DNA from: Mesostigma viride
Lineage: Eukaryota; Streptophyta; Mesostigmatophyceae; Mesostigmatales; Mesostigmataceae
Assembly (NCBI GenBank): GCA_009746045.1
Contig: RPFO01000551.1
Span: 57,501 to 99,533, forward strand
Direction: 5' to 3'
DNA length: 42,033 nt
This document shows, one piece after another, positions 1 through 8,553 of the stretch. Both the position numbers and the translations under genes were made by a program. Numbering within the stretch: position 1 is the stretch's first letter; each line of letters opens with the position of its first letter. Under the pieces are notes generated by a model. The model was not told where the DNA came from. It was given only the letters and a program-made list of their open reading frames with translations, and searched no databases.

Positions 1-49
1 GCCTGCTGCTGGATGTGCGGCGGTTGTCCCTGTGCACACCCGACTATCG
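1..49 (+). CDS. ABCD exon (partial, first in window)
   Basis: Frame from base 3 reads LLLDVRRLSLCTPDY and ends with two bases (CG) before GT at 50-51 (TATCG|GTGAGG). The two bases plus G1015 make Arg, so the phase fits exon 2 exactly. The text corresponds to the beta-strand just before the NBD core in ABCD proteins (pattern hydrophobic-x-L-x-L-x-T-P-x-x). The 5' end lies outside the window. Confidence 0.75.
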
Positions 50-3000
50 GTGAGGTTAAATATAGGTTATCAATTAAATATCAGCGAGGTATCCCTTGTG
101 CCCGTGCATGAACTGGTGTGGCTTTTCCTGTGTCTTGTGCACAGTGCACCGCTGATGAGGTTCCCTCTTTTCTGGTCCAGGCCTGGCGGGCTCCATGGGT
201 GGGTGGCTTATTATGGCTGGATGATGGGTTATTGGAATGCGCAAAAATTTACAGTTGAAATGGCTCGACACAGAAACTAAATGTTGTGCAACTATGGCCC
301 GATCGGCGCGACTGATAGGGAGAGGTACGTATGTATATATAGGGAAGGGAAGGCAAGCTCCCACCCACCACCCACCCATCACCCACTTCCCTGTGTTCAC
401 GCTTACGTGCCTTGCACTGCTGCCGAATGCTCCATTTCTTAATGTCATTCACTTCTCAAGGCTTCCCTTGAACAATTCAATGCTTCAATGAAAGACTTGG
501 TACGATACTGGATCGAACACAGGACCTCTTGCATGATTTCGCGACTATAGGGTCTCCTGATCCCAAGGCATCCCAAGCTACAACCCAACTGCGAAAAAAT
601 ATCTTTACCGGACAGCGGTGCAAGTGCGTCCGAAATTTCCCAATGTGAACCAGTGGAGTGGAGCTACGCTAGCCCCATGGGGGCGAATGTGTGTAGGAGT
701 ACTACTCACTGGGTCACGCAACGGCAGAAGCGGTGCCACGGCGACTTCTGGTTGGCCACGGCTGCACTCCGGACCTCCGCAGCATGCATGCTTCACTTCT
801 CAATGCCTTGCACTTCAGCTGGCATTTAGCCCGCTCAGCATCCCTCAAACCAACCAAACGCCAATCAGCAAAACGTTTGCGTTTCCGACCAGCTATCCAT
901 CCATCCACTCACCCACCCACCCACCCATCCATCTACTCACCCACCCAACCAACCATCGACTCACCCACCCAACCATCCATGCCATCGTGCGGTAAACCAC
1001 GCTCCCCCTGCCAGGGTGCCCCTGGTGCGCGACCTGTCCTTCTCGGTGTTCGAGCGCGACTCGGTGCTCATCATGGGGCCCAGCGGCAGCGGCAAGGTGC
1101 GAGCTGGTTTGATCAAGTGTGCGATGGGTATGACAGCGGGGGTTGTGCTGCATGGTTTGATCAAGTGTGCCATGTGTGTGACAGCGGGGGTTGTGCTGCG
1201 TGCGCCATGGGGGTTGGGTTGTGTAAGCCATTCAAGGCATGGACAGGGCATGGGCCCAGCAAGGTGCGTGGGGCAGGGGCAGGGGGGAGCATGGACTAAA
1301 GATTGCTACTGCTGTGCGAGGCACCCGCTTTTTGTGCTTTGGCAGGGGCCCCAATTGATACTTTTCCATACACAATACTTTTTAAATGTATGGACAAAAT
1401 GCGCCGGAGGAGAAGAGCGACAGGGACGCGTTGAGATCTTCGACAACTTCACAAATCTCACTTCTAGCGTACAAACTTCTGAGCCGTTTTCTGTTTTCGG
1501 TTATAGTGGTTGGTGAGTGGCTGGTGGGCGGCTGCCGAGCGACAGGGGGCACAGCTGGCAGAGGAAATAGGGGCCAATGGGGAGACAGAATGTGATGCCA
1601 TGGCCTATTGGTTACTTGGCCAGCTTATTGGTGGGCTAACATCCTCCTCTCTTCAGTGGCTAACCCTACTAATTTTAGTTGGGGATAAAAACACATTGGG
1701 AGTGAAGTGGGGAACGATCTTGTCTGTGCGGGCTCCCTGATCTCGGCCCGCGTGCTGCGTGTGTGTTGCCCGGTTCCACAGACCTCGCTGATGCGAGCGA
1801 TCGCCGGTCTGTGGCGCGCGGGGCAGGGCAATGTGGAGCGCTTCGTGTCGCCCCCCTCCCCCATGACCATCGCCGAAGCCAACGCCACCACCAGCATCAA
1901 CACCCCCACGAGCACAAACCACACGACAGGCATCATCGATGGAAGTACCCTCGGTGGCAACACCAACAGCAACAACAACGGCGGAAATGACCATCTTTCC
2001 TCGCAGCAGCAGCCCGGCAGCGCGTCGCCATCCTCCCAGGATGCTCCTCCCCCCGCCTCCCTGGACGCCCCCGAGTCCCTGGAGGTGGCGGCCGCCAGCG
2101 GCTCCTCCATCTTCTTCCTCCCCCAGAAGCCGTACATGGTGCTCGGCTCGCTGCGGGACAACCTGCTCTACCCGACGTGGGTCACCAAGCAGGCCAGCGG
2201 AGGTGCGCCGCATGCGCCCCCCAGTCTTAGTGGGGATAGTATCCGTGGAGGTGGTCTTAGTGGGGGTAGTATTAGTGTGCGCCCCATGCGGTTGCCAGCG
2301 GTCTGCGCTCGGAGGAGCGCTCTGTGTGCTTGCGTGCCTACATGCCCGTGTTGCTTCCCTTATCCGTGTGCCTGCGTGCGCTTTTTCCCAGATAATAGAC
2401 CCCTTATCTACTATTATTAGTACACAGGGGTGTCTGCTTGCGTCCGCCACAGGGGCACATGCAAATGCCATTTTAAAGACGCTCATAGTGCACCAGGTAC
2501 TGCCGCTGCCACCGCCACCGCCACCGTGACCACCACCGCCGCTGCTTTAACTGCTGCTGCTGCTGCTGCTTCTCCCCCTGCACACACAACTGCTACCAAC
2601 AACAACAACAACGACCAACACCCCCCCCCCTAACAGGCCACCTCATGTCCAACCACAGCCGGGGCATGCTCCCCCCCACCGATGCAGAGCTCGTGGCCGT
2701 TCTCCGCCGCGTGCGCCTCTCGGGTGTGCTTGACCGCGCGCGGCTGGCAGGGCCGTCACTGGCATCTCCCCCAGCAAGCGGTGATGTCGCCGCGGCGAAT
2801 GGGGATGTCGCCGCAGCAAATGGTTCTAATATGGCCCGGGCAGCCAGCGGGGCCGCGGAGGATGTCCGTGATGCCAGCATGGATGGCATGTGGGATGCCC
2901 TGGCGGCGACAGGTGGCGGCGTGACGCCTGTCGGTAGCAGCGGCGCGCGGGACTCGGGTGCCGGCATCGAGGATTCGGGGGTTTCAAGGAAGGAAGCTGG

Positions 3001-5892
3001 ATCATCATCATCACCTTCATCATCGTCTTCGACGTCATTATCATCATCGTCATCGGGAGATGGTATTGCGGGCCAGCGTAATTCGGGCGACGACGGCGCG
3101 GTTGCGGTTGCGGCGCTCAGCACGGTGGCCGAGTGGAGCAGCGTGCTGTCGCTGGGGGAGCAGCAGCGCCTCGCGTTTGCGCGGTTGCTGCTGGCGCGCC
3201 CCACGCTGGCCCTCATGGACGAGTGCACGAGCGCACTGGACGCCGACAATGAGGTGAGCGCTACTAGTGGTCACTGTATTTGTTGCCTTGGTGTAGTGAC
3301 CAGTGCTTGAGCGCGCTGGACGCCGACAATGAGGTGAGCGCTACTAGTGGTCACTGTATTTGTTGCCTTGGTGTAGTGACCAGTGCTCAAGCGCGCTGGA
3401 CGCGGACAATGAGGTGAGCGCTACTAGTTAACTGTAATTTGTTGGTTGTAGTTATAATGCTTGCTTTTTTCTTGTTATAGTACCTGCTATAGTGACCAGT
3501 GCATGGGCGCAACAGCAAGGTGAGCATCATTAGTTGCTGTTCATGATGTGTCCATTACCATTATCAGCCGTGGTTGTGGTGAAAGGGCTCTTATCAGCCA
3601 TGGCTGTTTCGCAACATGCTGGACTCTGTGAACAAGGGGCGCCAGTAGCTTAGTATTTGCATTAGTTGTCGGTAAAATTAGTCTTAGCCCTAGTCTTTGC
3701 ATTAGACCTCATTAGCATTAGTCGTAGCATTAGTCTTAGCCCTAGTCTTTGCATTTGTCTTCCATTTTGTCTTAATTACCATTAGTCTTAATATTGGTCT
3801 TCATCAGTCTTAGTAGTAGTCTTAGCAGTAGTCTTAGCAGTAGTCTTAGCAGTAGTTTTAGCAGTAGTCTTAGCAGTAGTCTTAGCAGTAGTCTTAGCAG
3901 TAGTCTTAGCAGTAGTCTTAGCAGTAGCCTTAGCAGTAGTCTCAGCAGTAGTCTTAGCAGTAGCCTTAGCAGTAGTCTTAGCAGTAGTCTAAGCAGTAGT
4001 CCTAGCAGTAGTCTTAGCAGTAGTCTTAGCAGTAGCCTTTTTAGTTTTCCCTATTCCTGTTATCACCTCATACTGGTAATGTGGGTGGCCACCCAACCTT
4101 TTTTGTGGCTCCGAACCAATGTCTGGTTTCCACGAAGCATGCACCAGACATGATTGGACGGGTGGGTTGCACACGGCATGAATTGGCCGTGTGGGTTAGC
4201 TGTGTGATGACAACACACCTCCCTGCAGACAAGGCACCTTCCCTGTGCTCAGACACGGCACCCTAAACTGGAAACGGCACCTTCCCTGTGCTATGTACAG
4301 CCACTTTGTACAGCCCACGTTGACCACCTTGGCATCTCGCACACTAACATAGAAATTCCTGGCCACCTGGCTGGCGCCCAATACATCTATGACTCTAAAT
4401 GTGGCCGATGCTTTCATTTGACAATCCTCTAACGTTTCTATGCTGTATCACTCCAACTGCCCTGTACCCCGGCATTTAGCTGCCTATGTTGAGTGCCGTG
4501 CATATATGTTGTTTGGTGTTGATGGGCTTGCACAGGCCGGTGGCCATACTGTCTTAAGGATCTGTACTCTTGCAACTACCATTATCTAGTATAACAGGCA
4601 TAGCTTCCTTACTAGTTCTTCCCCCCTTTCATATCATGCTTCAATGGTTAGTTATCTGATATTTGTATTCACCCGCTGGGTCCACACTGGCCACCATTCG
4701 GGGCATTTAGGAGTGTCAAAAACTTCAGGAATCAGCACCTACACACTACACTGTGGCGCTATGCAAGCTAAGATTAGCTAGCCACGTTACCAAACATCAG
4801 TTCACGCATTTTAGTGTTTGTTGTTGTCTTATAATCACTCCTACTGGCCTGCTGGCCTGCTGGCCTGCTGGCCTGCTGGCCTGCTGGCCTGCTGGCCTGC
4901 TGGCCTGCTGGCCTGCTGGCCTGCTGGCCTGCTGGCCTGCTGGCCTGCTGGCCTGCTGGCCTGCTGGCCTGCTGGCCTGCTGGCCTGCTGGCCTGCTGGC
5001 CTGCTGGCCTGCTGGCCTGCTGGCCTGCTGGCCTGCTGGCCTGCTGGCCTGCTGGCCTGCTGGCCTGCTGGCCTGCTGGCCTGCTGGCCTGCTGGCCTGC
5101 TGGCCTGCTGGCCTGCTGGCCTGCTGGCCTGCTGGCCTGCTGGCCGGCTGGCCGGCTGGCCGGCTGGCCGGCTGGCCTGCTGGCCGGCTGGCCGGCTGGC
5201 CGGCTGGCCGGCTGGCCGGCTGGCCTGCTGGCCGGCTGGCCGGCTGGCCGGCTGGCCCGCTGGCCCGCTGGCCCGCTGGCCTGCTGGCCCGCTGGCCCGC
5301 TGGCCCGCTGGCCCGCTGGCCCGCTGGCCCGCTGGCCCGCTGGCCCGCTGGCCCGCTGGCCCGCTGGCCCGCTGGCCCGCTGGCCCGCTGGCCTGCTGGC
5401 CTGCTGCCCGGCTCCCCGGCTGCCCGGCTGCCTGGCTGGCCCGGCTGCCCGGCTGGCCGGCTTGCGCGCTAGCCCGCTGGCTGGCTGGCCGTCTGGCCCG
5501 CTGGCCTGCTGGCCTGGCTGCTCGGTGGCTCAGACGATGGTGCTAATAGTTGTACCGATCTATGGACCGCTTGCCCTTGCAGGAAGTAGTCCAGAATGTA
5601 TCAAAAGCCATATGCCCCTTCTCAGGGATATTTGCTACATGTACTCCCAACGGAGTTTTTTTACAATATAATTTATTATTCTTTTTATGGACCGCTTGAT
5701 TGGCCGCGAATTGCGTCCCACCTGGCTCCCCCCCGGCAGGCGCACCTGTACAGCGAGCTGACACACTCAGGCATCACGTACGTCAGCATCGGCCACCGGC
5801 CGTCCCTCATGAAGTACCACAACCGCATCCTGCGGCTGCACGGGGGCGACAAGAGGGAATGGTCAATGGAGTCAACCGAGGCATACGTATGA
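1..5892 (+). CDS. ABC transporter subfamily D (ABCD2-like, plastid/peroxisomal type), 3' half, five exons
   Basis: Half-transporter of the ABC D subfamily, known for ATP-driven movement of acyl-type substrates across organelle membranes; the substrate here is unknown. Joining <1-49, 1015-1096, 1782-2202, 2637-3253 and 5740-5892 keeps one frame and gives 439 residues plus stop. Visible motifs: Walker A GPSGSGKTS (37-45), Q-loop PQKPY (about 157-161), signature LSLGEQQR (354-361), Walker B LALMDE (374-379), D-loop SALD (382-385) and H-loop GHR (His408). LSLGEQQR and the ending around SIGHRPSL resemble, from memory, plant chloroplast ABCD2 rather than animal ABCD1. The transmembrane domain lies upstream of the window. 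The NBD is nearly twice the usual ~240 residues because of two insertions: ~63-148 (Ser/Thr/Asn/Pro-rich) and ~215-345 (Ala/Gly then Ser-rich). Family is confident; compartment is inferred. Confidence 0.93.
50..1014 (+). other. ABCD intron A
   Basis: GT-AG intron of 965 bp ending CCCCCTGCCAG|G. It holds C-rich (CCCACCCATC)-type low-complexity stretches at 357-392 and 893-985 and no convincing exon. The short open frames in it lack protein-like composition. Confidence 0.75.
1015..1096 (+). CDS. ABCD exon with Walker A (first part)
   Basis: Reads VPLVRDLSFSVFERDSVLIM then GPSGSGK, followed by donor AAG|GTGCGA at 1097. The acceptor is CTGCCAG at 1008-1014. The Walker A motif is split by the intron after Lys and is completed by TS at the start of the next exon. 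Confidence 0.92.
1097..1781 (+). other. ABCD intron B
   Basis: GT-AG intron of 685 bp between Walker A Lys and Thr-Ser; acceptor CGGTTCCACAG at 1771-1781. Apart from the 48-bp duplication nothing recognisable is seen. Confidence 0.85.
1106..1201 (+). repeat. 48-bp tandem duplication in ABCD intron B
   Basis: Two adjacent copies (1106-1153 and 1154-1201) starting GGTTTGATCAAGTGTG, with a few substitutions. They lie just downstream of the splice donor at 1097. Confidence 0.85.
1782..2202 (+). CDS. ABCD exon, Walker A end to Q-loop
   Basis: 140 codons plus one base. Starts TSLMRAIAGLW, completing Walker A, and ends with FFLPQKPYMVLGSLRDNLLY and PTW, the Q-loop block typical of ABCD proteins. 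Between them sits an ~85-residue insertion rich in Ser, Thr, Asn, Pro and Gln, where related NBDs have a short loop. Donor is GGAG|GTGCGC; the single leftover G is completed by the next exon. Confidence 0.92.
2203..2636 (+). other. ABCD intron C
   Basis: 434-bp GT-AG intron. It has two ~31-bp repeats (GTCTTAGTGGGGATAGTAT type, 2223-2275) and trinucleotide runs (CCGCCA, GCT and AAC repeats, 2500-2615) before the acceptor CCCCTAACAG. Confidence 0.85.
2637..3253 (+). CDS. ABCD exon with signature, Walker B and D-loop
   Basis: 206 codons after the split Gly. A helical segment (TDAELVAVLRRVRL) is followed by ~130 residues of low-complexity Ala/Gly/Ser including a run of Ser codons (TCATCA type, 3001-3055). 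Then come WSSVLSLGEQQRLAFARLLL, ALMDE and SALDADNE. Donor is GAG|GTGAGC at 3254, phase 0. The Ser run is probably a codon-repeat expansion. Confidence 0.93.
3231..3470 (+). repeat. 80-bp tandem triplication of an exon end and its splice donor
   Basis: The block starting GCGC(A/G)CTGGACGC recurs at 3231, 3311 and 3391, period exactly 80. Each copy repeats the last ~23 bases of exon coding for LDADNE, the donor GAG|GTGAGCGCTACTAG and the first intron bases. A decayed fourth piece (AGTGACCAGTGCATG...GGTGAGCAT) lies at 3493-3527. Only the first copy continues an open frame from the upstream exon. Confidence 0.92.
3654..4045 (+). repeat. (AGTAGTCTTAGC)n 12-bp tandem array
   Basis: About 20 copies of AGTAGTCTTAGC from ~3805 to 4040 with scattered substitutions. 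They are preceded by degenerate relatives (ATTAGTCTTAGCCCTAGTC at 3677 and 3730). In + frame this reads SSLSSS; it is intronic and not considered coding. Confidence 0.93.
4845..5520 (+). repeat. (GGCCNGCT)n 8-bp satellite in ABCD intron D
   Basis: About 80 copies of an octamer, organised in blocks by its fifth base: GGCCTGCT (4845-5140), mainly GGCCGGCT (5141-5252), mainly GGCCCGCT (5253-5390), then a degenerate tail. All frames stay open because 8 bp gives a 24-bp reading cycle without stops, so the long LACWPAG-type open frames here are artefacts. Confidence 0.95.
5740..5892 (+). CDS. ABCD last exon with H-loop and stop
   Basis: Reads AHLYSELTHSGITYVSIGHR, then PSLMKYHNRILRL, ending EAYV and TGA at 5890-5892. 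The His of GHR is the switch histidine. Joining to DADNE of the preceding exon is in phase and reproduces the family pattern (SALD-x-x-NE-A-x-LY). Confidence 0.93.
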   Translation, partial: AHLYSELTHSGITYVSIGHRPSLMKYHNRILRLHGGDKREWSMESTEAYV

Positions 5893-5925
5893 GGCCCATG
5901 AGTATCGCATGCTTCTGAGGTCTAT

Positions 5926-5930
5926 TGTAA
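5926..5930 (+). terminator. possible TGTAA poly(A) signal of the ABCD gene
   Basis: TGTAA lies 34 bases after the stop codon. This is the usual poly(A) signal in chlorophyte green algae; a pentamer occurs often by chance, so this is only suggestive. No AATAAA is seen close by. Confidence 0.25.
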
Positions 5931-6060
5931 CATGGCATATGTTTACGGGGCCGGGGTCCCATTATAACATGACATACTCATGATGTCCATTTTGATGGCA
6001 TACGTGTGATGACTAGCATGCATGGCAATACCGAATATATAATAATGGGGCCACGCGAGG

Positions 6061-6118
6061 TAATTAATTAATTAATTAATAGACACGTGACTGCGTCACG
6101 TGAGCATAAGTCCTCAGT
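6061..6118 (+). repeat. Dispersed palindromic element, copy 1 (CACGTG-containing)
   Basis: TTAATTAAT run followed by AGACACGTGACTGCGTCACG and TGAGCATAAGTCCTCAGT. The centre CACGTGA-CTGCG-TCACGTG is a perfect 7-bp inverted repeat holding two G-box hexamers. The second copy is at 6845-6898 in the same orientation. Confidence 0.85.
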
Positions 6119-6844
6119 GGGAGTATGACACGCGAGGTAAATATACCGCTTACCCCGACCACCTGAGGTCCGGTCTAGCTGAGTAGTGATAGTATTTCAA
6201 TGAGTAGATTAGTAATATCTAATAATGATTATACGTGTTTTTCGCGTCCTGGCGCTCAGCATGCAGCACTTTGTTTACTATTTGTTGCTTGCCTCGACAA
6301 TATCGACTAAATAGATGCTGAAGCTAATGTCCATTGGAGTGCCTTCCTGCCAGAGAAACAAGCTTATTACAATAAGTGTGCATGTGCAGGCTATAACAGT
6401 TGAGCCTAGCCACACCCTCAAAATCATGTACAAGTCATTGTCAAGTTAGGCCAGTTCACCATGCTGGGGCCCAGCACATGCCCCCTTGGTCCAATCTTGT
6501 CCCCAACAGCAGCGAGGGTGGGTTGGTGGGAGCTGCAAAAAGGCCTCCCTACAGTCACCACACCACTCTAAGTACGGTGTGAAAATGAAAAACAAAGCAC
6601 ACAAGGCGCCGCGCCCCCCTCAATCAAGGGCGGGCACGGACCGTTGCCAGTAGGCACTAGTACCGGCGCAATGCCGGTCCCCTTCTCTCTAGCTAGTCCT
6701 ATGTAACAACAAGCACCTTACATGGTGTAAGTGACGTACGGTAGAGCTACACTACAGGCGGCAGATTGGCCCCCTTTGAGCCCGCTGCAACATAACAATA
6801 AAATCATGATGCATCGATATTGCTCATGAGCAGCAAGATGAGCA

Positions 6845-6898
6845 GATTAATTAATTAATAGACATGTGACTGCGTCACGTGAGCAGAAGTCCTCAGTT
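6845..6898 (+). repeat. Dispersed palindromic element, copy 2
   Basis: Same layout as 6061-6118: TTAATTAATTAATAGACA, then (T)GTGACTGCGTCACGTG and GAGCAGAAGTCCTCAGT. One arm has a C-to-T change (CATGTGA), so only one intact G-box remains. Confidence 0.85.
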
Positions 6899-7821
6899 TG
6901 AGGGGAACATGGGATGGAATGGATGGTGTAAGCGATCTAGGTCCTAGTGACAGGGTTGTGGGCACCGCGGCCCGAATCGCTATGAATGCCGTACGCGGTC
7001 ACACGCGGAGCCCCCGCAGACTTGGGGGTGGTCTCCTTCATCACTACAGTTTGCCATCTATATCCTTGCGTACCATCTGCCTTAATTTTTAAATTAAATT
7101 AAATTAAATTATAACATGCCTCCGTTGGGAGATCATGTAGCACATATTCCTTGATGGGGGGCGTCCCCAACATCTACTGCTCCAATTTTGGTACTTTTGA
7201 AATTCCATGCCTGGAGCGCAAAGTTTGCAATATATGTGCCGTTTGTAGCTCTAGCTCTATAATAACCTGACCAACCCCGCATTCCTCAAAGTAGCACTTG
7301 TTGCCTATTCTCATTATGCGAATCACATGATTAGGATCTGCTTCACGATTGCTATTGCTCGAGATTCAATTAAGAATGATTGAGATCAATAAATGATGAA
7401 CCAAATAAACCAAATTAGGCCACTTGACAAGTTCATGATCCATTTAAATTGTACAATTAAGCGATTAATTAATTCATAAATCATACATTACATGGGATAC
7501 CCCCGTCGACGAGCTAGTGGTACGTACAATGAAACATTTGAGTTTGTAACATGTCTCCATGGATATATACATGTATGCTGGACCTCGCGCATCTCAGCCC
7601 TCTAAGAAATGTTATTTGAACTCAGGTCTAGATCTAAATATATACATGATATATACATGATCTGGATAATATTATACACTTCCTTAAAAGAGCATGAATC
7701 GAGCTTTACAATTCAGGACAAGGAACTCGTTTGCAAATCACGGCTGAAAGGCAAGTGCTCACAACGAAGCACGTGCTCTCAAGGCTGTCCACCTCGTCCA
7801 ACCAAGCCCGGGCGAGCTGGC

Positions 7822-8553
7822 CTACTGAACAGGTCTCTTCTTGGCCAAGTTCGTGAGCCGTTTCTCGACGTCTGTCGGAATGGTCAAGATGGCCTGGCGA
7901 TTGTTAGCTGGGTTGACAACAATGGTGTGTTCGAACCCCGCGTCCATGCACAGGTAGCAATTGACCAAGTTTGGCTGTTCAGCTTGCGCATCGGCGTCCA
8001 TTTTGAACATCGTCGCCATACCCGGAAATCTGTCCCAGTAGCGCACCCCCACCACCCATTGTCCCTTACGGAACAACTCCCTATCGACCTTGCCGTTTCT
8101 GTCGGCCACTCGCCTCACGAAAGTAGCGGCCACCTGATAAGGCTCCTGCAAGACTTCCGCTAGCCAATATGGATGATCTGGATCGTGGGACTCATCACCA
8201 GAGTAGGACTCGACGGCAAAAATGTCTCGCAGCTTCAGTCTCCTTCCCATCATCGTCCTCTCTGCCTGTAGTCTGTTCAGTCGCGTCCCTGCGTGCCCCC
8301 CTTGTCCGTTTGGGTTCCTTTGCACTGGCTCCCCCAGTTTGTGGAGCTTCATCCGAGCACCTCCCACATTCCAGCCGTCCATGTCGGTCCACTCCTTTCG
8401 ACAATCCCACCACCTTTCCTCGGCGCACGCACCGCCACAATAGCAGGAATACTGGCGCAGCATTAAGCGCGTCACATTCGACTTGTCCATGCGCCACCAG
8501 TGCGCCTTCTTCACTCCTTTGATTTCGCCGCGCCCTGGGCTGTAAGGAAGCAC
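7822..8553 (-). CDS. Transposase-like gene exon 4 and stop
   Basis: 243 codons plus TAG, opening VLPYSPGRGEIKG. Visible pieces: HWWRMDKSN, CYCGGACAEERWWDCRKEW, a basic/Gln-rich linker, FAVESYSGDE and PYWLAEVLQEPY. Then KGQWVVGVRYWDRFPGMAT, and the end at KRPVQ. The PYWLAEV and RYWDRF parts look like a small beta-barrel of the Tudor/BAH type, as in relatives of this family; that reading is tentative. Confidence 0.8.
   Translation of the reverse strand: MLPYSPGRGEIKGVKKAHWWRMDKSNVTRLMLRQYSCYCGGACAEERWWDCRKEWTDMDGWNVGGARMKLHKLGEPVQRNPNGQGGHAGTRLNRLQAERTMMGRRLKLRDIFAVESYSGDESHDPDHPYWLAEVLQEPYQVAATFVRRVADRNGKVDRELFRKGQWVVGVRYWDRFPGMATMFKMDADAQAEQPNLVNCYLCMDAGFEHTIVVNPANNRQAILTIPTDVEKRLTNLAKKRPVQ

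Larger units (their letters stand above)
3254..5739 (+). other. ABCD intron D, 2486 bp, repeat-laden
   Basis: GT-AG intron (acceptor CCCCCCGGCAG at 5729-5739), phase 0 on both sides. It holds the donor triplication, a 12-bp array and an 8-bp array; 4050-4840 is unremarkable unique sequence apart from short repeats of CGGCACCTTCCCTGTGCT at 4231 and 4275. Confidence 0.85.
5893..7821. other. Intergenic stretch without a supportable gene
   Basis: Open frames here are short and lack protein-like composition. AT-rich patches occur (6061-6080, 7085-7115, 7440-7480). The duplicated palindrome element is listed separately. The part next to 7822 would be 3' flank of the minus-strand transposase-like gene. 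Confidence 0.6.

Noticed and set aside
3794-4153. Ser-Leu-Ser repeat protein of 119 codons
   Set aside because: Made by the 12-bp AGTAGTCTTAGC array within an ABCD intron.
4753-5546. ~240-codon LACWPAG-repeat open frames
   Set aside because: Product of the stop-free 8-bp array inside a supported intron; two frames are open over the same DNA.
6400-7092. Short open frames (60-64 codons) between the ABCD and transposase-like genes
   Set aside because: Random-looking composition, no splice-consistent neighbours and no recognisable motif.
7609-8163. Plus-strand 184-codon frame
   Set aside because: Antisense to the well-supported last exon of the minus-strand transposase-like gene.
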